Positions 6,848-15,321 of a DNA stretch of 41,303 nt are shown here, piece by piece. Made by a program: the position numbers and the translations under genes. The number at the start of each line of letters is the position of its first letter. The first letter of the stretch is position 1. Origin of the DNA: Actinophytocola sp. (GTDB lineage: Bacteria > Actinomycetota > Actinomycetes > Mycobacteriales > Pseudonocardiaceae); contig NZ_WHTD01000065.1 of the NCBI RefSeq assembly GCF_009379765.1, positions 1-41,303 on the forward strand, in the 5' to 3' direction. The notes beneath the pieces are model-generated. The model was not told where the DNA came from. It ran no database searches and was given only the letters and a program-made list of their open reading frames with translations.

Positions 6848-8663
6848 TCGGGGCACTCGTCCTCGCGCTCGTGGCAGGCACCGCGACACCCGCGGCACCG
6901 GTCGAACCGAGCACGCCCATGGCGGTCGTGTGCTTCCTGTCCTGCGACACGCTCGACCCGTCCCTCGCCGGTCAGGAGGCGTTCCCGGTGCCCGAGAAGA
7001 ACATCAACGGCCGCCGGCTCGTGCTGCACGTGTCCGATGTGGACGGCATGGCGTGGGGCAGCATCGACGACGGCACCACCGGCGACGCGGTCTGGCTCGA
7101 CCGCTCCTGGGACGGCGGCGTCACCTGGGAGGGGTTGCTGGGCAAGGCGGGCATCCCCGGCACGTGGACCGGCACGCGCACGCTCCTGTACAACATCTCC
7201 GATCCTCGCGGGCACCGCCGGGGCCTCCTCCGCGCCTGCGGCGACGCGAGCGGCGTGGCGTGCACCGAATGGGTCTACCCGGTCGTGTGCGACGTCCGTT
7301 GCGACGGCACCGACGCCGGCCAGGCGAACGGGGACGTCCAGCCGGTCCCGGCCAGCACGCTCTCCGGCCGCACGATCCGCCTGCACGTGGACCAGGACGC
7401 GGTGGCCTGGGCCGGCATCGAGGCGGGCGGTCAGGGCGACGAGGTGTGGCTCGACCGCTCCTGGGACGCGGGCGCGAGCTGGCCCGGCGGCTCCTCGCTC
7501 GGCCGGACCTCGGTGGCCGCCGGCGCGAGCGCGACCCGGACCGCGATGTTCGCCACCCGCGACCCGCGCGGCCGCCACTACGGCGGTGCCGTCCGGGCCT
7601 GCGGCCGGGCCGCACCCGGCCAGCAGGCAGCTGCACGGCGTGGGCGCGGCCACCGGCGCCGGACCGGGCCGCGGCGGCCGCCGACGCGCTCATGTACTCC
7701 TACGACCCGTACCCCGGCTGGTGGCCGAGCAGCTGGTGGAACTCGGCGGCCACGCTCACCGCGCTCATCGAGTACGCCACCCGCACCGGCGACCGGCGCT
7801 ACGACTGGGTCATCGCCAGGACCTTCGACCGGAACAAGGGCACGTTCCCCGCCGGGGAGCGCGGCACCGACCCGATCGAGGGCGACTTCGTCAGCCGGGC
7901 CGTCGACGACAGCGCCTGGTGGGGCCTGGCCTGGGTGGCCGCCTTCGACCACACGGGCGACCCGCGCTACCTGGCGATGGCGACCACGATCGCCGGCTAC
8001 GTGCACCAGTTCTGGGACCCGGGCACGTGTGGCGGCGGGGTCTGGTGGGACCGGGAACGCACGTACAAGAACGCCGTCACCAGCGGCCTGTACCTGCGCC
8101 TCACCGCGTCGGTGCACCGGCGCACCCCGGGCGACACGCTCTGGCTCGGCCGGGCCCGGGCGGCCGCCGACTGGTACCTGGCCAGCGGCATGGTCAACGC
8201 CGCGAACCTGGTGAACGACGGGCTCACCCGGGACTGCCGCAACAACGGCCAGCCGGTGTGGACCTACAACCAGGGCCTGGCGATCGGCGGCCTCGTCGAG
8301 ACCTGGCGCGCCACCGGCGAGACCCGCCTGCTCGACGCGGCGAAGCGGCTGGCGGACGCGGGCACCACGAGCCCGGTGCTCACCAGCGACGGTGTGCTCA
8401 CCGAACGCTGCGACGTCGGCCAGAACGCGTGTGACGACAACCAGAAGCAGTTCAAGGGCATCTTCAGCCGCTACCTCGCGGACCTCGCCGCGGCGACCGG
8501 CTCGCCCGCCTACCAGGGCTTCGCCCAGCGGCAGGCCGACTCGGTCTGGGCCCGCGACCGGGACCCGCTCAACCGCCTCGGCCAGCGCTGGGCGGGCGGC
8601 AGCCCCAACCAGCTCGACTGGCGCACCCAGGCCAGTGGCCTCGGCGCGCTCACCGCTGTCTGA
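6844..8663 (+). pseudogene. Exported GH76 alpha-1,6-mannanase-like gene with one frameshift
   Basis: A GTG at 6844, overlapping the previous stop, opens a signal peptide (ALVLALVAGTATPAAP) and two tandem modules of about 110 residues, each with a Cys pair and the motif VWLDRSWDxGxxW (about residues 25-140 and 140-255). The frame is lost between about 7605 and 7627. In the next frame GSCTAWARP completes module 2 and a GH76 catalytic domain follows: YDPYPGWWPSSWWNSAATL, the paired aspartates in RAVDDSAWWGLAW, CGGGVWWDRERTYKNAVTS and YNQGLAIGGL, ending at 8663. The length (1820 nt) is one base short of a whole number of codons, so a single-base deletion explains it. That could be a real mutation or a sequencing error; both halves otherwise look under selection. 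GH76 enzymes cut alpha-1,6-mannan backbones. Confidence 0.8.
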
Positions 8664-8698
8664 CACCCCGCACCCCGCACCCCGCACAGGAGCTCCTC

Positions 8699-11458
8699 AT
8701 GTCCCTCTCGAAGTTCAGACGGATACTCGGCGCCGCAACGGGTCTCCTCATCGCCGCCACCACCGTCGTGGCCGTCGCGCCGGTCGCGGACGCGGCCGTC
8801 TGGCAACCCAAGGTCCCGCCGCTGAGCACGCCGTGGACGAGCCAGGTCTCCCCCACCAACGCCCTGCCCGAGTACCCGCGCCCGCAGCTGGTCCGGTCGG
8901 ACTGGCAGAACCTCAACGGGGTGTGGGAGTTCACCGGCGCGCCGAACATCGACTCGCCACCGGTCGGGCAGACGCTGCCCGAGGGCGTGCTCGTGCCGTA
9001 CCCGATCGAGTCGGCCCTCTCCGGGATCCAGCGCCACGAGGACAGCATGTTCTACCGGCGCACCTTCACTGTACCGTCCACATGGGACGGTCGCGGGGTG
9101 ATGCTGAACTTCGGCGCGGTCACCTGGGAGACGCGGGTCTGGGTGAACGGCACCCAGGTCGGCACGCACACCGGCGGCTACGACGCGTTCTCCTTCGACA
9201 TCACCGCCGCGCTGCGGGCCGGCGACAACGAGATCATCGTGGGCGCGCACTCCCCCATCGACGGCAGCACGTTCCCGATCGGCAAGCAGCGCCGCGATCC
9301 CAGCGGGATCTGGTACACGGCGTCGTCGGGCATCTGGCAGACCGTCTGGCTGGAACCGGTGGCCACCGCGCACATCACCCGGCTGGACACGACACCCGAC
9401 GTGCCGGGCGGGGCGCTCGACCTGGTCGTGCAAGGGACGTCCGGCCAGGCCGTCCGCGCGGAGGTGCTCACCGGCGGCACGGTCGTCGGTTCGGTGTCCG
9501 GCACGGTCGGCGCGCACCTGCGGATCCCTGTGCCGAACGCGCGGCTGTGGTCGCCGAGCGACCCGTTCCTCTACGACCTGCGGGTGACGATGACCGGCAG
9601 CGGTGACGACCAAGTGACCGGGTACTTCGGCATGCGCTCGCTCGGCAAGGCGGTCGTCGGCGGCGTGATGCGCCCGCTGCTCAACGGGAAGTTCGTGTTC
9701 CAGCTGGGCACGCTCGACCAGGGCTTCTGGCCGGACGGGACCTACACCGCGCCGACCGACGAGGCGCTGCGCTTCGACCTCGAGCGGCAGAAGGCGCTGG
9801 GCTTCAACATGGTCCGCAAGCACATCAAGGTCGAGCCGGCGCGCTGGTTCTACTGGGCGGACCGGCTCGGCCTGATGGTGTGGCAGGACATGCCCGCGCT
9901 GGACGCGGTCGACGACGTGCCGGCCCGCGCGCACGCGAACTACGAGTCGGAGCTCACCCGGATCGTCAACCAGCTCAAGGGGATCACCTCGATCGTGCAG
10001 TGGGTGCCGTTCAACGAGGGCTGGGGCGAGTACGACAACGCACGCATCGTCGACCTGGTGCGGTCCCTGGACCCGACCCGGCTGGTCAACCACAACTCGG
10101 GGTCGAACTGCTGCGTGTCCGACCCCAGCCCCACCAACGGCGACGTGATCGACGACCACGCCTACCAGATGTCGACCGGAACCCGCCTGCCCGACGCCAC
10201 CCGGGTCGCGGTGCTCGGCGAGTACGGTGGCCTCGGCCGGCGCGTCGAGGGGCACGAGTGGGAGCCGGGCGCCGGGTTCGCCTACGGGGACCTGTATCCG
10301 GACGAGACCTCGCTGACGACCCGGTACGTGGCGATCACCGAGGAGGTCGGCCGGTTCGTGCAGACCCGCGGGCTGTCCGCGTCGGTGTACACCGAGCCCT
10401 ACGATCTGGAGAACGAGGTCAACGGCTTCTACACCTACGACCGGCGGGTGCTGAAGATGACCGCGTCCCGGGTCCTGGCGGTGAACCAGCGGGTGCTCGC
10501 CCAGGCCTCGGGCACCGAGGTCGGCCGGGGCGAGCCGGTGTCGCTGCGGGTGACCACACCCGGCTACACCGACCGGTACCTGCGCCACCGGGACAGCCTG
10601 GCCCGCACCGACGTCTCCGACGGGTCGGACCTGCTCCGCAAGGACGCCACGTTCTGGGCGCGGCCGGGGCTCGCGGACGCGGTATGCCTGTCGTTCGAGT
10701 CGCGCAACTACCCGGGCAGGTTCCTCCGGCACTCGTCGTCCCGGGTGCGAATCGACCAGAACGACGGCTCGGCGGGCTTCGCGGGTGACGCGACGTTCTG
10801 CGCCCGCGCGGGTTCCGGCGCGACCGCGCTGGAGTCCTACAACCTGCCCGGGTCGTTCGTCCGGCACTACAACGAGGCCGTATACGTGGCGCGGCAGGGC
10901 GGCCCGAACCCGTGGGACACGGCGACGGGCTTCGCCGCCGACACCACGTGGGCCGCGGTCGTCCCGTTGTGGCGCAGCGGCTCCGACCTCCCGCTGAACG
11001 CGGCCCGGTCGTTCCGCGTGACGACCCCGGGCTTCACCAACCGCTACCTGCGCCACCGCGACGGCCTGGCCCGCACCGACGTGGTGACCGCGACGAGCAC
11101 CGCCCTCCTGAAGGGCGACGCGACCTTCGTCGTGCGCAGGGGCCTCGCCGACCCGAGCTGCTACTCGCTGGAGTCCCGCAACATCCCGGGGACCTACCTG
11201 CGTCATCAGGCGTTCCGGGTCCGCCTCGCGGCCAGTGCCAACACGGACCTGTTCCGCCTCGACGCGACGTTCTGCGCACAGCCCGGCGCGACCACCGGCA
11301 CCGTCCGGCTGGCCTCGATCAACGAGCTGGGCACGAACGTCCGGCACTACGCGGAGGAGGTCTGGGTCTCCTCGAACGGCGGCGCCCACCCCTACGACAA
11401 CCCGACCTCCTACCCGAACGACGTCAGCTGGGCGGTGAGCGCCGCCTGGACCCCCTGA
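8699..11458 (+). CDS. Secreted GH2-family glycosidase with two C-terminal CBM42 (AbfB) domains
   Basis: A 919-residue exported enzyme. The ATG at 8699 follows AGGAGC; a Sec signal ends near ADA-AVW (residue 37). Residues 60-190 are the GH2 sugar-binding domain (FYRRTFTVPSTWDGRG, VTWETRVWVNG, GGYDAFSFDIT), then an immunoglobulin-like domain, then the TIM barrel with the acid/base Glu in VPFNEGWGEYD (about 440) and the nucleophile Glu in VLGEYGGLG (about 507). From about 614 to the end two beta-trefoil AbfB repeats follow, each with TPGxTxRYLRHRD and DATFxxRxGLAD, a CBM42 type known to bind arabinofuranose side chains. GH2 specificity cannot be read from motifs (galactosidase, mannosidase, glucuronidase, arabinosidase are all possible). 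CBM42 and the neighbouring GH127/GH76 genes suggest an arabinose-decorated polymer. Confidence 0.9.
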   Translation: MSLSKFRRILGAATGLLIAATTVVAVAPVADAAVWQPKVPPLSTPWTSQVSPTNALPEYPRPQLVRSDWQNLNGVWEFTGAPNIDSPPVGQTLPEGVLVPYPIESALSGIQRHEDSMFYRRTFTVPSTWDGRGVMLNFGAVTWETRVWVNGTQVGTHTGGYDAFSFDITAALRAGDNEIIVGAHSPIDGSTFPIGKQRRDPSGIWYTASSGIWQTVWLEPVATAHITRLDTTPDVPGGALDLVVQGTSGQAVRAEVLTGGTVVGSVSGTVGAHLRIPVPNARLWSPSDPFLYDLRVTMTGSGDDQVTGYFGMRSLGKAVVGGVMRPLLNGKFVFQLGTLDQGFWPDGTYTAPTDEALRFDLERQKALGFNMVRKHIKVEPARWFYWADRLGLMVWQDMPALDAVDDVPARAHANYESELTRIVNQLKGITSIVQWVPFNEGWGEYDNARIVDLVRSLDPTRLVNHNSGSNCCVSDPSPTNGDVIDDHAYQMSTGTRLPDATRVAVLGEYGGLGRRVEGHEWEPGAGFAYGDLYPDETSLTTRYVAITEEVGRFVQTRGLSASVYTEPYDLENEVNGFYTYDRRVLKMTASRVLAVNQRVLAQASGTEVGRGEPVSLRVTTPGYTDRYLRHRDSLARTDVSDGSDLLRKDATFWARPGLADAVCLSFESRNYPGRFLRHSSSRVRIDQNDGSAGFAGDATFCARAGSGATALESYNLPGSFVRHYNEAVYVARQGGPNPWDTATGFAADTTWAAVVPLWRSGSDLPLNAARSFRVTTPGFTNRYLRHRDGLARTDVVTATSTALLKGDATFVVRRGLADPSCYSLESRNIPGTYLRHQAFRVRLAASANTDLFRLDATFCAQPGATTGTVRLASINELGTNVRHYAEEVWVSSNGGAHPYDNPTSYPNDVSWAVSAAWTP

Positions 11459-11513
11459 CTCGCGGGTCCTGGGCGTTGGACTCGCGGGTCCGGAGCGTTG
11501 GACTCGCGGCGAT
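11457..11513 (-). repeat. Intergenic 22-nt repeat cluster A (reverse orientation, three partial units)
   Basis: Three copies of ACTCGCGG follow one another, the units reading GGACTCGCGGGTCCTGGGCG or a close variant, at about 20-22-nt spacing. The first copy overlaps the stop codon of the GH2 gene. On the minus strand the unit reads as in cluster B (CCCGCGAGTCCAAC...). It lies between the GH2 stop and the ABC exporter start, a spot where a terminator or promoter would be expected; no other clear hairpin is present there. Confidence 0.8.
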
Positions 11514-11593
11514 ATTCGATCGCCGTGGGCCGGGGTCCTCCGGCAGCATGAGGCGGACAAGCCGCTCGGTGCCGCGACAAAGGGGGAACCGCC

Positions 11594-13408
11594 GTGTCCG
11601 CACGCAAGACGGCGGTGATGCTCGCGCTGCGCTACTACCGGCGCGAGCTGCTGCGCCGCAAGCGGGTGGCGCTGCCCGCGTTGTTGTTGCCCGCGTTGGG
11701 AAACATCTGCCTGCTCTACGTCGCGCCGCTGGTCGTCGCCAACCTCGCGGGCCGTCTCACCGACGGCGCGGAGGTCGGCGTCGCGACGGTGCTGCCCGCC
11801 GTGCTCGGCTTCGCCGGGCTGATGCTGCTGGCCGAGGGGTTGTGGCGGGCCGGCGTGCACTGTCTCAACCGGACGGACGGGCGCGGGATCGAGAACCTTT
11901 ACGTGCTCGGCATGAACGAGCTGCTCGCCAAGGACGCCGCGTTCTTCCACGACAACTTCGCCGGCTCGCTGACCAAACGCGTGCTGAGCTTCGCCTCCCG
12001 GTTCGAGGCGTTCGTCGACACGTTCGCGTTCGACGTCGTCGCCAGCATCGTTCCGCTGGCCTTCGCGTCGGTCGTGCTGTGGCGCTACGACCCGCTTCTC
12101 GTCGTCGTCCTGATCAGCCTGATCGCGGTCACCGGGTTGGTTGTCGCGCCGCTCGTCCGGCGCCGGCAGGCGCTGGTCAACCAGCGCGAGGCCGCCATCG
12201 CGCGGGTCTCCGGACACGTCGCCGACAGCCTGATGAACATGGCGACCGTGCGCGCCTTCGCCGCCGAGGACCGCGAGGCCGCCGAACACCGCACCCGGGT
12301 CGCCGAGCAGCGCCGGCTCTCCATCCGCTCCTGGGACTACGCCAACCTCCGCATCGACACGGTGGTCGCCCCACTGTCCGTGCTCACCAACGCGCTCGGC
12401 CTGCTGCTCGCCGTCGGCCTCGGTGGTGGCCGGCTCGGCGTGGAGGCGCTCATCGTGACGTTCGCGTACTTCTCCAGCGCGACCCGGATCATGTTCGAGT
12501 TCAACCAGATCTACCGGCGGCTGGAGAGCTCGCTCACCGAGGCCGCCCAGTTCACCGAACTGCTGCTCACCCCGCCGACCGTGCTCGACCCGGCCGCGCC
12601 GGAGCCGTTGCGGACGACCGCGGCGGACGTCCGGTTCGAGCAGGTGCGCTTCGCCCACGCCGGCGCGCCCACCCTGTTCGCCGGCCTGGACCTGGTGGTC
12701 CCGAGCGGCACCAAGGTCGGCCTCGTCGGCCGCTCCGGCGGCGGGAAGAGCACGCTCACCCAGCTGCTGCTGCGGATGATGGACATCCAGTCGGGCGCGA
12801 TCCGCATCGGCGGTCAGGACATCACCCGGCTGCGCCAGGCCGACCTGCGCAGCCTGATCGCCTACGTCCCCCAGGAACCGGCCATGTTCCACCGGACCCT
12901 GCGCGAGAACATCGCGTTCGCCCGGCCGGACGCCACCGCCGCCGAGATCCTCCAGGCCGCCGAGGCGGCGCACGTCACCGAGTTCGCCGAGACCATGCCC
13001 GAGGGATTCGAGACCCTCGTCGGCGAACGCGGCGTCAAGCTGTCCGGCGGCCAGCGCCAGCGCGTCGCCCTCGCCCGCGCGATCCTGCGCGACGCCCCGA
13101 TCCTGCTGCTCGACGAGGCGACCAGCGCGCTGGACTCGGAGAGCGAGATCCTGATCCAGCGGGCGTTGTGGCGGATCATGAACGGCCGCACCGCGCTGGT
13201 GGTGGCGCACCGGCTGAGCACGGTCGCGCGCATGGACCAGCTCGTCGTGCTCGACCACGGCGGGATCGTCGAGCAGGGCACCCACGAGGAGCTGCTCCGG
13301 CGCGAGGGCGTCTACGCCAGGCTCTGGCAGCACCAGTCCGGCGGCTTCCTCGACGACGCAACGCCCGTCCGACTCCCGGCCGACGCCCGCAGCACCGTCG
13401 GCACCTGA
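11594..13408 (+). CDS. ABC exporter half-transporter (membrane domain fused to ATPase)
   Basis: A 604-residue type IV ABC exporter, one polypeptide carrying the six-helix membrane domain (about residues 20-320) and the nucleotide-binding domain (about 345-590). ATPase motifs are complete: Walker A GRSGGGKST (about 380), Q-loop YVPQEPAMF, signature LSGGQRQRVALARAI, Walker B ILLLDEATSALD and H-loop VVAHRLST. It would act as a homodimer or with a partner; no second half-transporter is adjacent. The start is the GTG at 11594 behind AAGGGGGAA. The unusually polar first 25 residues (KTAVMLALRYYRRELLRRKR) are cytosolic. The substrate is unknown: neighbours are carbohydrate enzymes on one side and a holin-like gene on the other. 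Its gene is bracketed by repeat clusters A and B. Confidence 0.9.
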   Translation: MSARKTAVMLALRYYRRELLRRKRVALPALLLPALGNICLLYVAPLVVANLAGRLTDGAEVGVATVLPAVLGFAGLMLLAEGLWRAGVHCLNRTDGRGIENLYVLGMNELLAKDAAFFHDNFAGSLTKRVLSFASRFEAFVDTFAFDVVASIVPLAFASVVLWRYDPLLVVVLISLIAVTGLVVAPLVRRRQALVNQREAAIARVSGHVADSLMNMATVRAFAAEDREAAEHRTRVAEQRRLSIRSWDYANLRIDTVVAPLSVLTNALGLLLAVGLGGGRLGVEALIVTFAYFSSATRIMFEFNQIYRRLESSLTEAAQFTELLLTPPTVLDPAAPEPLRTTAADVRFEQVRFAHAGAPTLFAGLDLVVPSGTKVGLVGRSGGGKSTLTQLLLRMMDIQSGAIRIGGQDITRLRQADLRSLIAYVPQEPAMFHRTLRENIAFARPDATAAEILQAAEAAHVTEFAETMPEGFETLVGERGVKLSGGQRQRVALARAILRDAPILLLDEATSALDSESEILIQRALWRIMNGRTALVVAHRLSTVARMDQLVVLDHGGIVEQGTHEELLRREGVYARLWQHQSGGFLDDATPVRLPADARSTVGT

Positions 13409-13415
13409 GCCCTGG

Positions 13416-13724
13416 TCACCGACCCCGGAGAGACGGTTGCGCGGCCGCGGGTCGGGCCTCGCGTGGTTGGGTGGCCTGGGTCAGCGCCGAGGCCGTGCCG
13501 TTCGGGTTGGTGAAGTCGCTCGTGATCGAGGTCAGCACCGAGAACACTGCCGCCATGCCGGCCGCGGCGAGGCCGCCGAACCAGTCCGTGTCGAGGAGTC
13601 CGGTTCCGTCGGCGACGAGCACCGAGGCCAGCACCTGCGCCGCCGTCCGCACGGCGCGCTCGATCGCGTCCTTCCAGAAGGCGAGTGTCCACAGTGCACC
13701 AGTGGCTCGCGGCTGGGTGGTCAT
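13416..13724 (-). CDS. Solitary phage-type holin (r1t-like) protein
   Basis: A 102-residue protein whose front, LWTLAFWKDAIERAVRTAAQ, is the signature of r1t-type holins of actinophages: a Trp/Phe-Trp start followed by an amphipathic segment. It continues with LASVLVADG, an aspartate/Trp turn (LLDTDWFGG), a second hydrophobic helix (LAAAGMAAVFSVLTSIT) and a polar basic tail. ATG at 13724 follows AGGGGG. No endolysin, terminase, capsid or integrase gene is nearby, so it is not part of an intact prophage. It could be a domesticated holin used for protein release, as proposed for holin-like genes in other actinomycetes, or a phage relic. It converges on the ABC exporter with a 7-nt gap. Confidence 0.7.
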   Translation of the reverse strand: MTTQPRATGALWTLAFWKDAIERAVRTAAQVLASVLVADGTGLLDTDWFGGLAAAGMAAVFSVLTSITSDFTNPNGTASALTQATQPREARPAAAQPSLRGR

Positions 13725-13853
13725 GTCGTTCCCCCTGTCGTGTCTGCCTGCGATGTGGGGCCGGGCGAACCGGCCCTACCAAACAAGTGGCCCGCGAGCG
13801 CGTGGTGATACGTCCGATATCCGGCGACCGCGAGATCGTGATCCCGGCAGGCC

Positions 13854-13933
13854 CCCGCGAGTCCAACCCCCAGAACCCGCGAGTCCAACACCCAGGACCC
13901 GCGAGTCCAACACCCAGGACCCGCGAGTCCAAC
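13854..13933 (+). repeat. Intergenic 22-nt repeat cluster B (forward orientation, four units)
   Basis: Four units of the core CCCGCGAGTCCAAC, joined by the spacer ACCCAGGA or a close variant, repeat at 22-nt intervals. The second and third are identical over the whole unit. The unit is not spacer-repeat alternation, so it is not CRISPR. It stands in the opposite orientation to clusters A and C. Confidence 0.88.
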
Positions 13934-13995
13934 GCTGGTGACGGGTCAAGGTTCAGGGTCGGTGAGTTCTACGTTCGGGGCGGTGGGTGGTGGGC

Positions 13996-14027
13996 GGACT
14001 CGCGGGTCGCGGGCGTTGGACTCGCGA
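13996..14027 (-). repeat. Intergenic 22-nt repeat cluster C (reverse orientation, two units)
   Basis: Two units with the core GGACTCGCG, separated by GGTCGCGGGCGTT, the same family as clusters A and B and inverted relative to B. Together B and C could pair as a long imperfect hairpin with a 62-nt loop if transcribed. Confidence 0.78.
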
Positions 14028-14187
14028 CTTACCTGAGCCCCTGGTGATCCCGGCGGCCGGGGATGTTCGCAGGTCGTAATGGGCCGAAGGGGGCGCCGGG
14101 GCCTCGGGTTGGCGTACAAATGGCCAGGAAAGGGCCGAGGACGACGGTGCCACTCGCCTTCCGGGCGGGTGCCGACCGGACGGGTGG

Positions 14188-15321
14188 GTGGGTTTGTCGG
14201 TTGTTCGGCGCGGGACGGTTCGGTCCTGGGCGCTCGTCGTGGCGGTCGCGGTCGTCGCGGTGCTGGCGCCGCAGGTGCCTCGCTGGCTGCCCGGGTCAGC
14301 CGCCTCGGTCTCTCCCGACCTGCTCCGGGCAGGAGTCCTCGGGTCGGGGTCGCAGGCGCATCAGGGCTTGGTCGAGATCAACGGTTCGCTGAAGCTGCCC
14401 GAGCTGCCTCGGGCGCGCGACTTGACCTCGCTGCTCACCGGCACCACCCGGGTCCGCACGTGGTACGAGTCGCCGTCGCGGTGGCGGTTCGACGTCGTCT
14501 CCGCGGTCGGCGAGCGCGACGTGTACGGCACCCCCGACGGGGAGCTCACCTGGGACTACGGCGCAAACCTGCTCACCCGCGTCGTCGGCACGCCGCCGGT
14601 GCGGCTGCCCCGCGCCGGTGACCTGCTGCCGCCGGACCTGGCCAGGCGGGTGCTGTCGGCCGCCGAGGACGACCCGGTGAGCGCGCTGCCCGCCCGGCGG
14701 GTCGCGGGCCGCGAGGTGCCGGGGCTGCGGCTGACGCCGAGCGACCCGGCCACCACAATCGGGCACATGGACATGTGGGTCGATCCGGGCATCGGGCTGC
14801 CGGTCGCGGTGGAGGTCAGCGCCCGCGGCGTCGACCGGCCGGTGCTGGTCAGCCGCTTCCTCGAGCTGAGCGCCACCCCGCCCGGCGCCGACGTGCTCAC
14901 GCCGAAGCAGTCGCGGGGCAGCGGGCTCAGCATCATGGCGGCACCCGACGTCGACGAGTGGCTCGGCGCACTCGGTCGCGGCCGGTCGCCGGCCCGGCTG
15001 GCGGGCCGGGAGCTGCGCGAGGCCGACGTGAGTGGGGTGCGCGGGGTCGGGGTGTACGGGACGGGACTGTCCGCGTTCGTCGCGTTGCCGGTGCCGCGGG
15101 ACATCGGCGCCGGGGCTGCGGAGGCGGTCGTCAACGCCGGCGGCACGCGCGAGGAACTGCCGCGCGGCGAGGCGCTCCACCTGTCCATCGCGCCGTTGTC
15201 GGTCGTGGTGGTCCGCTCGGAGTTCGCCCGCCGGTGGTACCTGCTGGCCGGTTTGACGACGACCGACGTCCTGCTCGAGGCCGCGGGCGAGCTGGCGCTG
15301 CTGTCCAGGACCCGCCGATGA
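14188..15321 (+). CDS. Membrane-anchored LolA-like protein, first gene of an ABC-transporter operon
   Basis: A 377-residue protein with an N-terminal membrane anchor (SWALVVAVAVVAVLAPQVP) and an extracytoplasmic region resembling LolA-like domains of actinobacteria: strands around HQGLVEINGSLKLPELP, TRVRTWYESPSRWRFDVV and GTPDGELTWDYGANLLTRVVG, then VPGLRLTPSD and DMWVDPGIGLPVAVEV. Such domains bind hydrophobic ligands and are often encoded with ABC-2 transporters or ECF sigma genes. The start is taken as the GTG at 14188; no good ribosome site is seen, so a TTG at 14194 is possible. Its stop overlaps the next start as ATGA, so it is translationally coupled to the ATPase. It may deliver or sense a substrate of that transporter; the ligand is unknown. 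Confidence 0.7.
   Translation: MGLSVVRRGTVRSWALVVAVAVVAVLAPQVPRWLPGSAASVSPDLLRAGVLGSGSQAHQGLVEINGSLKLPELPRARDLTSLLTGTTRVRTWYESPSRWRFDVVSAVGERDVYGTPDGELTWDYGANLLTRVVGTPPVRLPRAGDLLPPDLARRVLSAAEDDPVSALPARRVAGREVPGLRLTPSDPATTIGHMDMWVDPGIGLPVAVEVSARGVDRPVLVSRFLELSATPPGADVLTPKQSRGSGLSIMAAPDVDEWLGALGRGRSPARLAGRELREADVSGVRGVGVYGTGLSAFVALPVPRDIGAGAAEAVVNAGGTREELPRGEALHLSIAPLSVVVVRSEFARRWYLLAGLTTTDVLLEAAGELALLSRTRR

Larger units (their letters stand above)
13725..14187. other. 463-bp gap holding repeat clusters and divergent promoter regions
   Basis: No credible gene is seen here. The left 130 bp must contain the holin promoter (its ribosome site is at about 13728-13735). The centre contains repeat cluster B (13854-13933) and the inverted cluster C (13996-14027), separated by 62 bp. 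The right 160 bp should hold the promoter of the LolA-like gene; a TACAAAT at about 14115 could be a -10 element, but I see no matching -35. Short open frames across the repeats are peptides imposed by repetition, not genes. Confidence 0.6.

Noticed and set aside
8510..13333. A 1607-codon open frame on the minus strand opposite GH2 and the ABC exporter
   Set aside because: Antisense shadow produced by strong third-position G+C bias; its translation is low-complexity (repeats of Arg/Ala/Gly/Val) and matches no fold.
13416..13724. Prophage
   Set aside because: Only a holin-like gene is present; no integrase, terminase, portal or lysin gene within the window.
13854..14027. CRISPR array
   Set aside because: The units are continuous 22-nt repeats without unique spacers of constant length, with inverted copies, and no cas gene is near.
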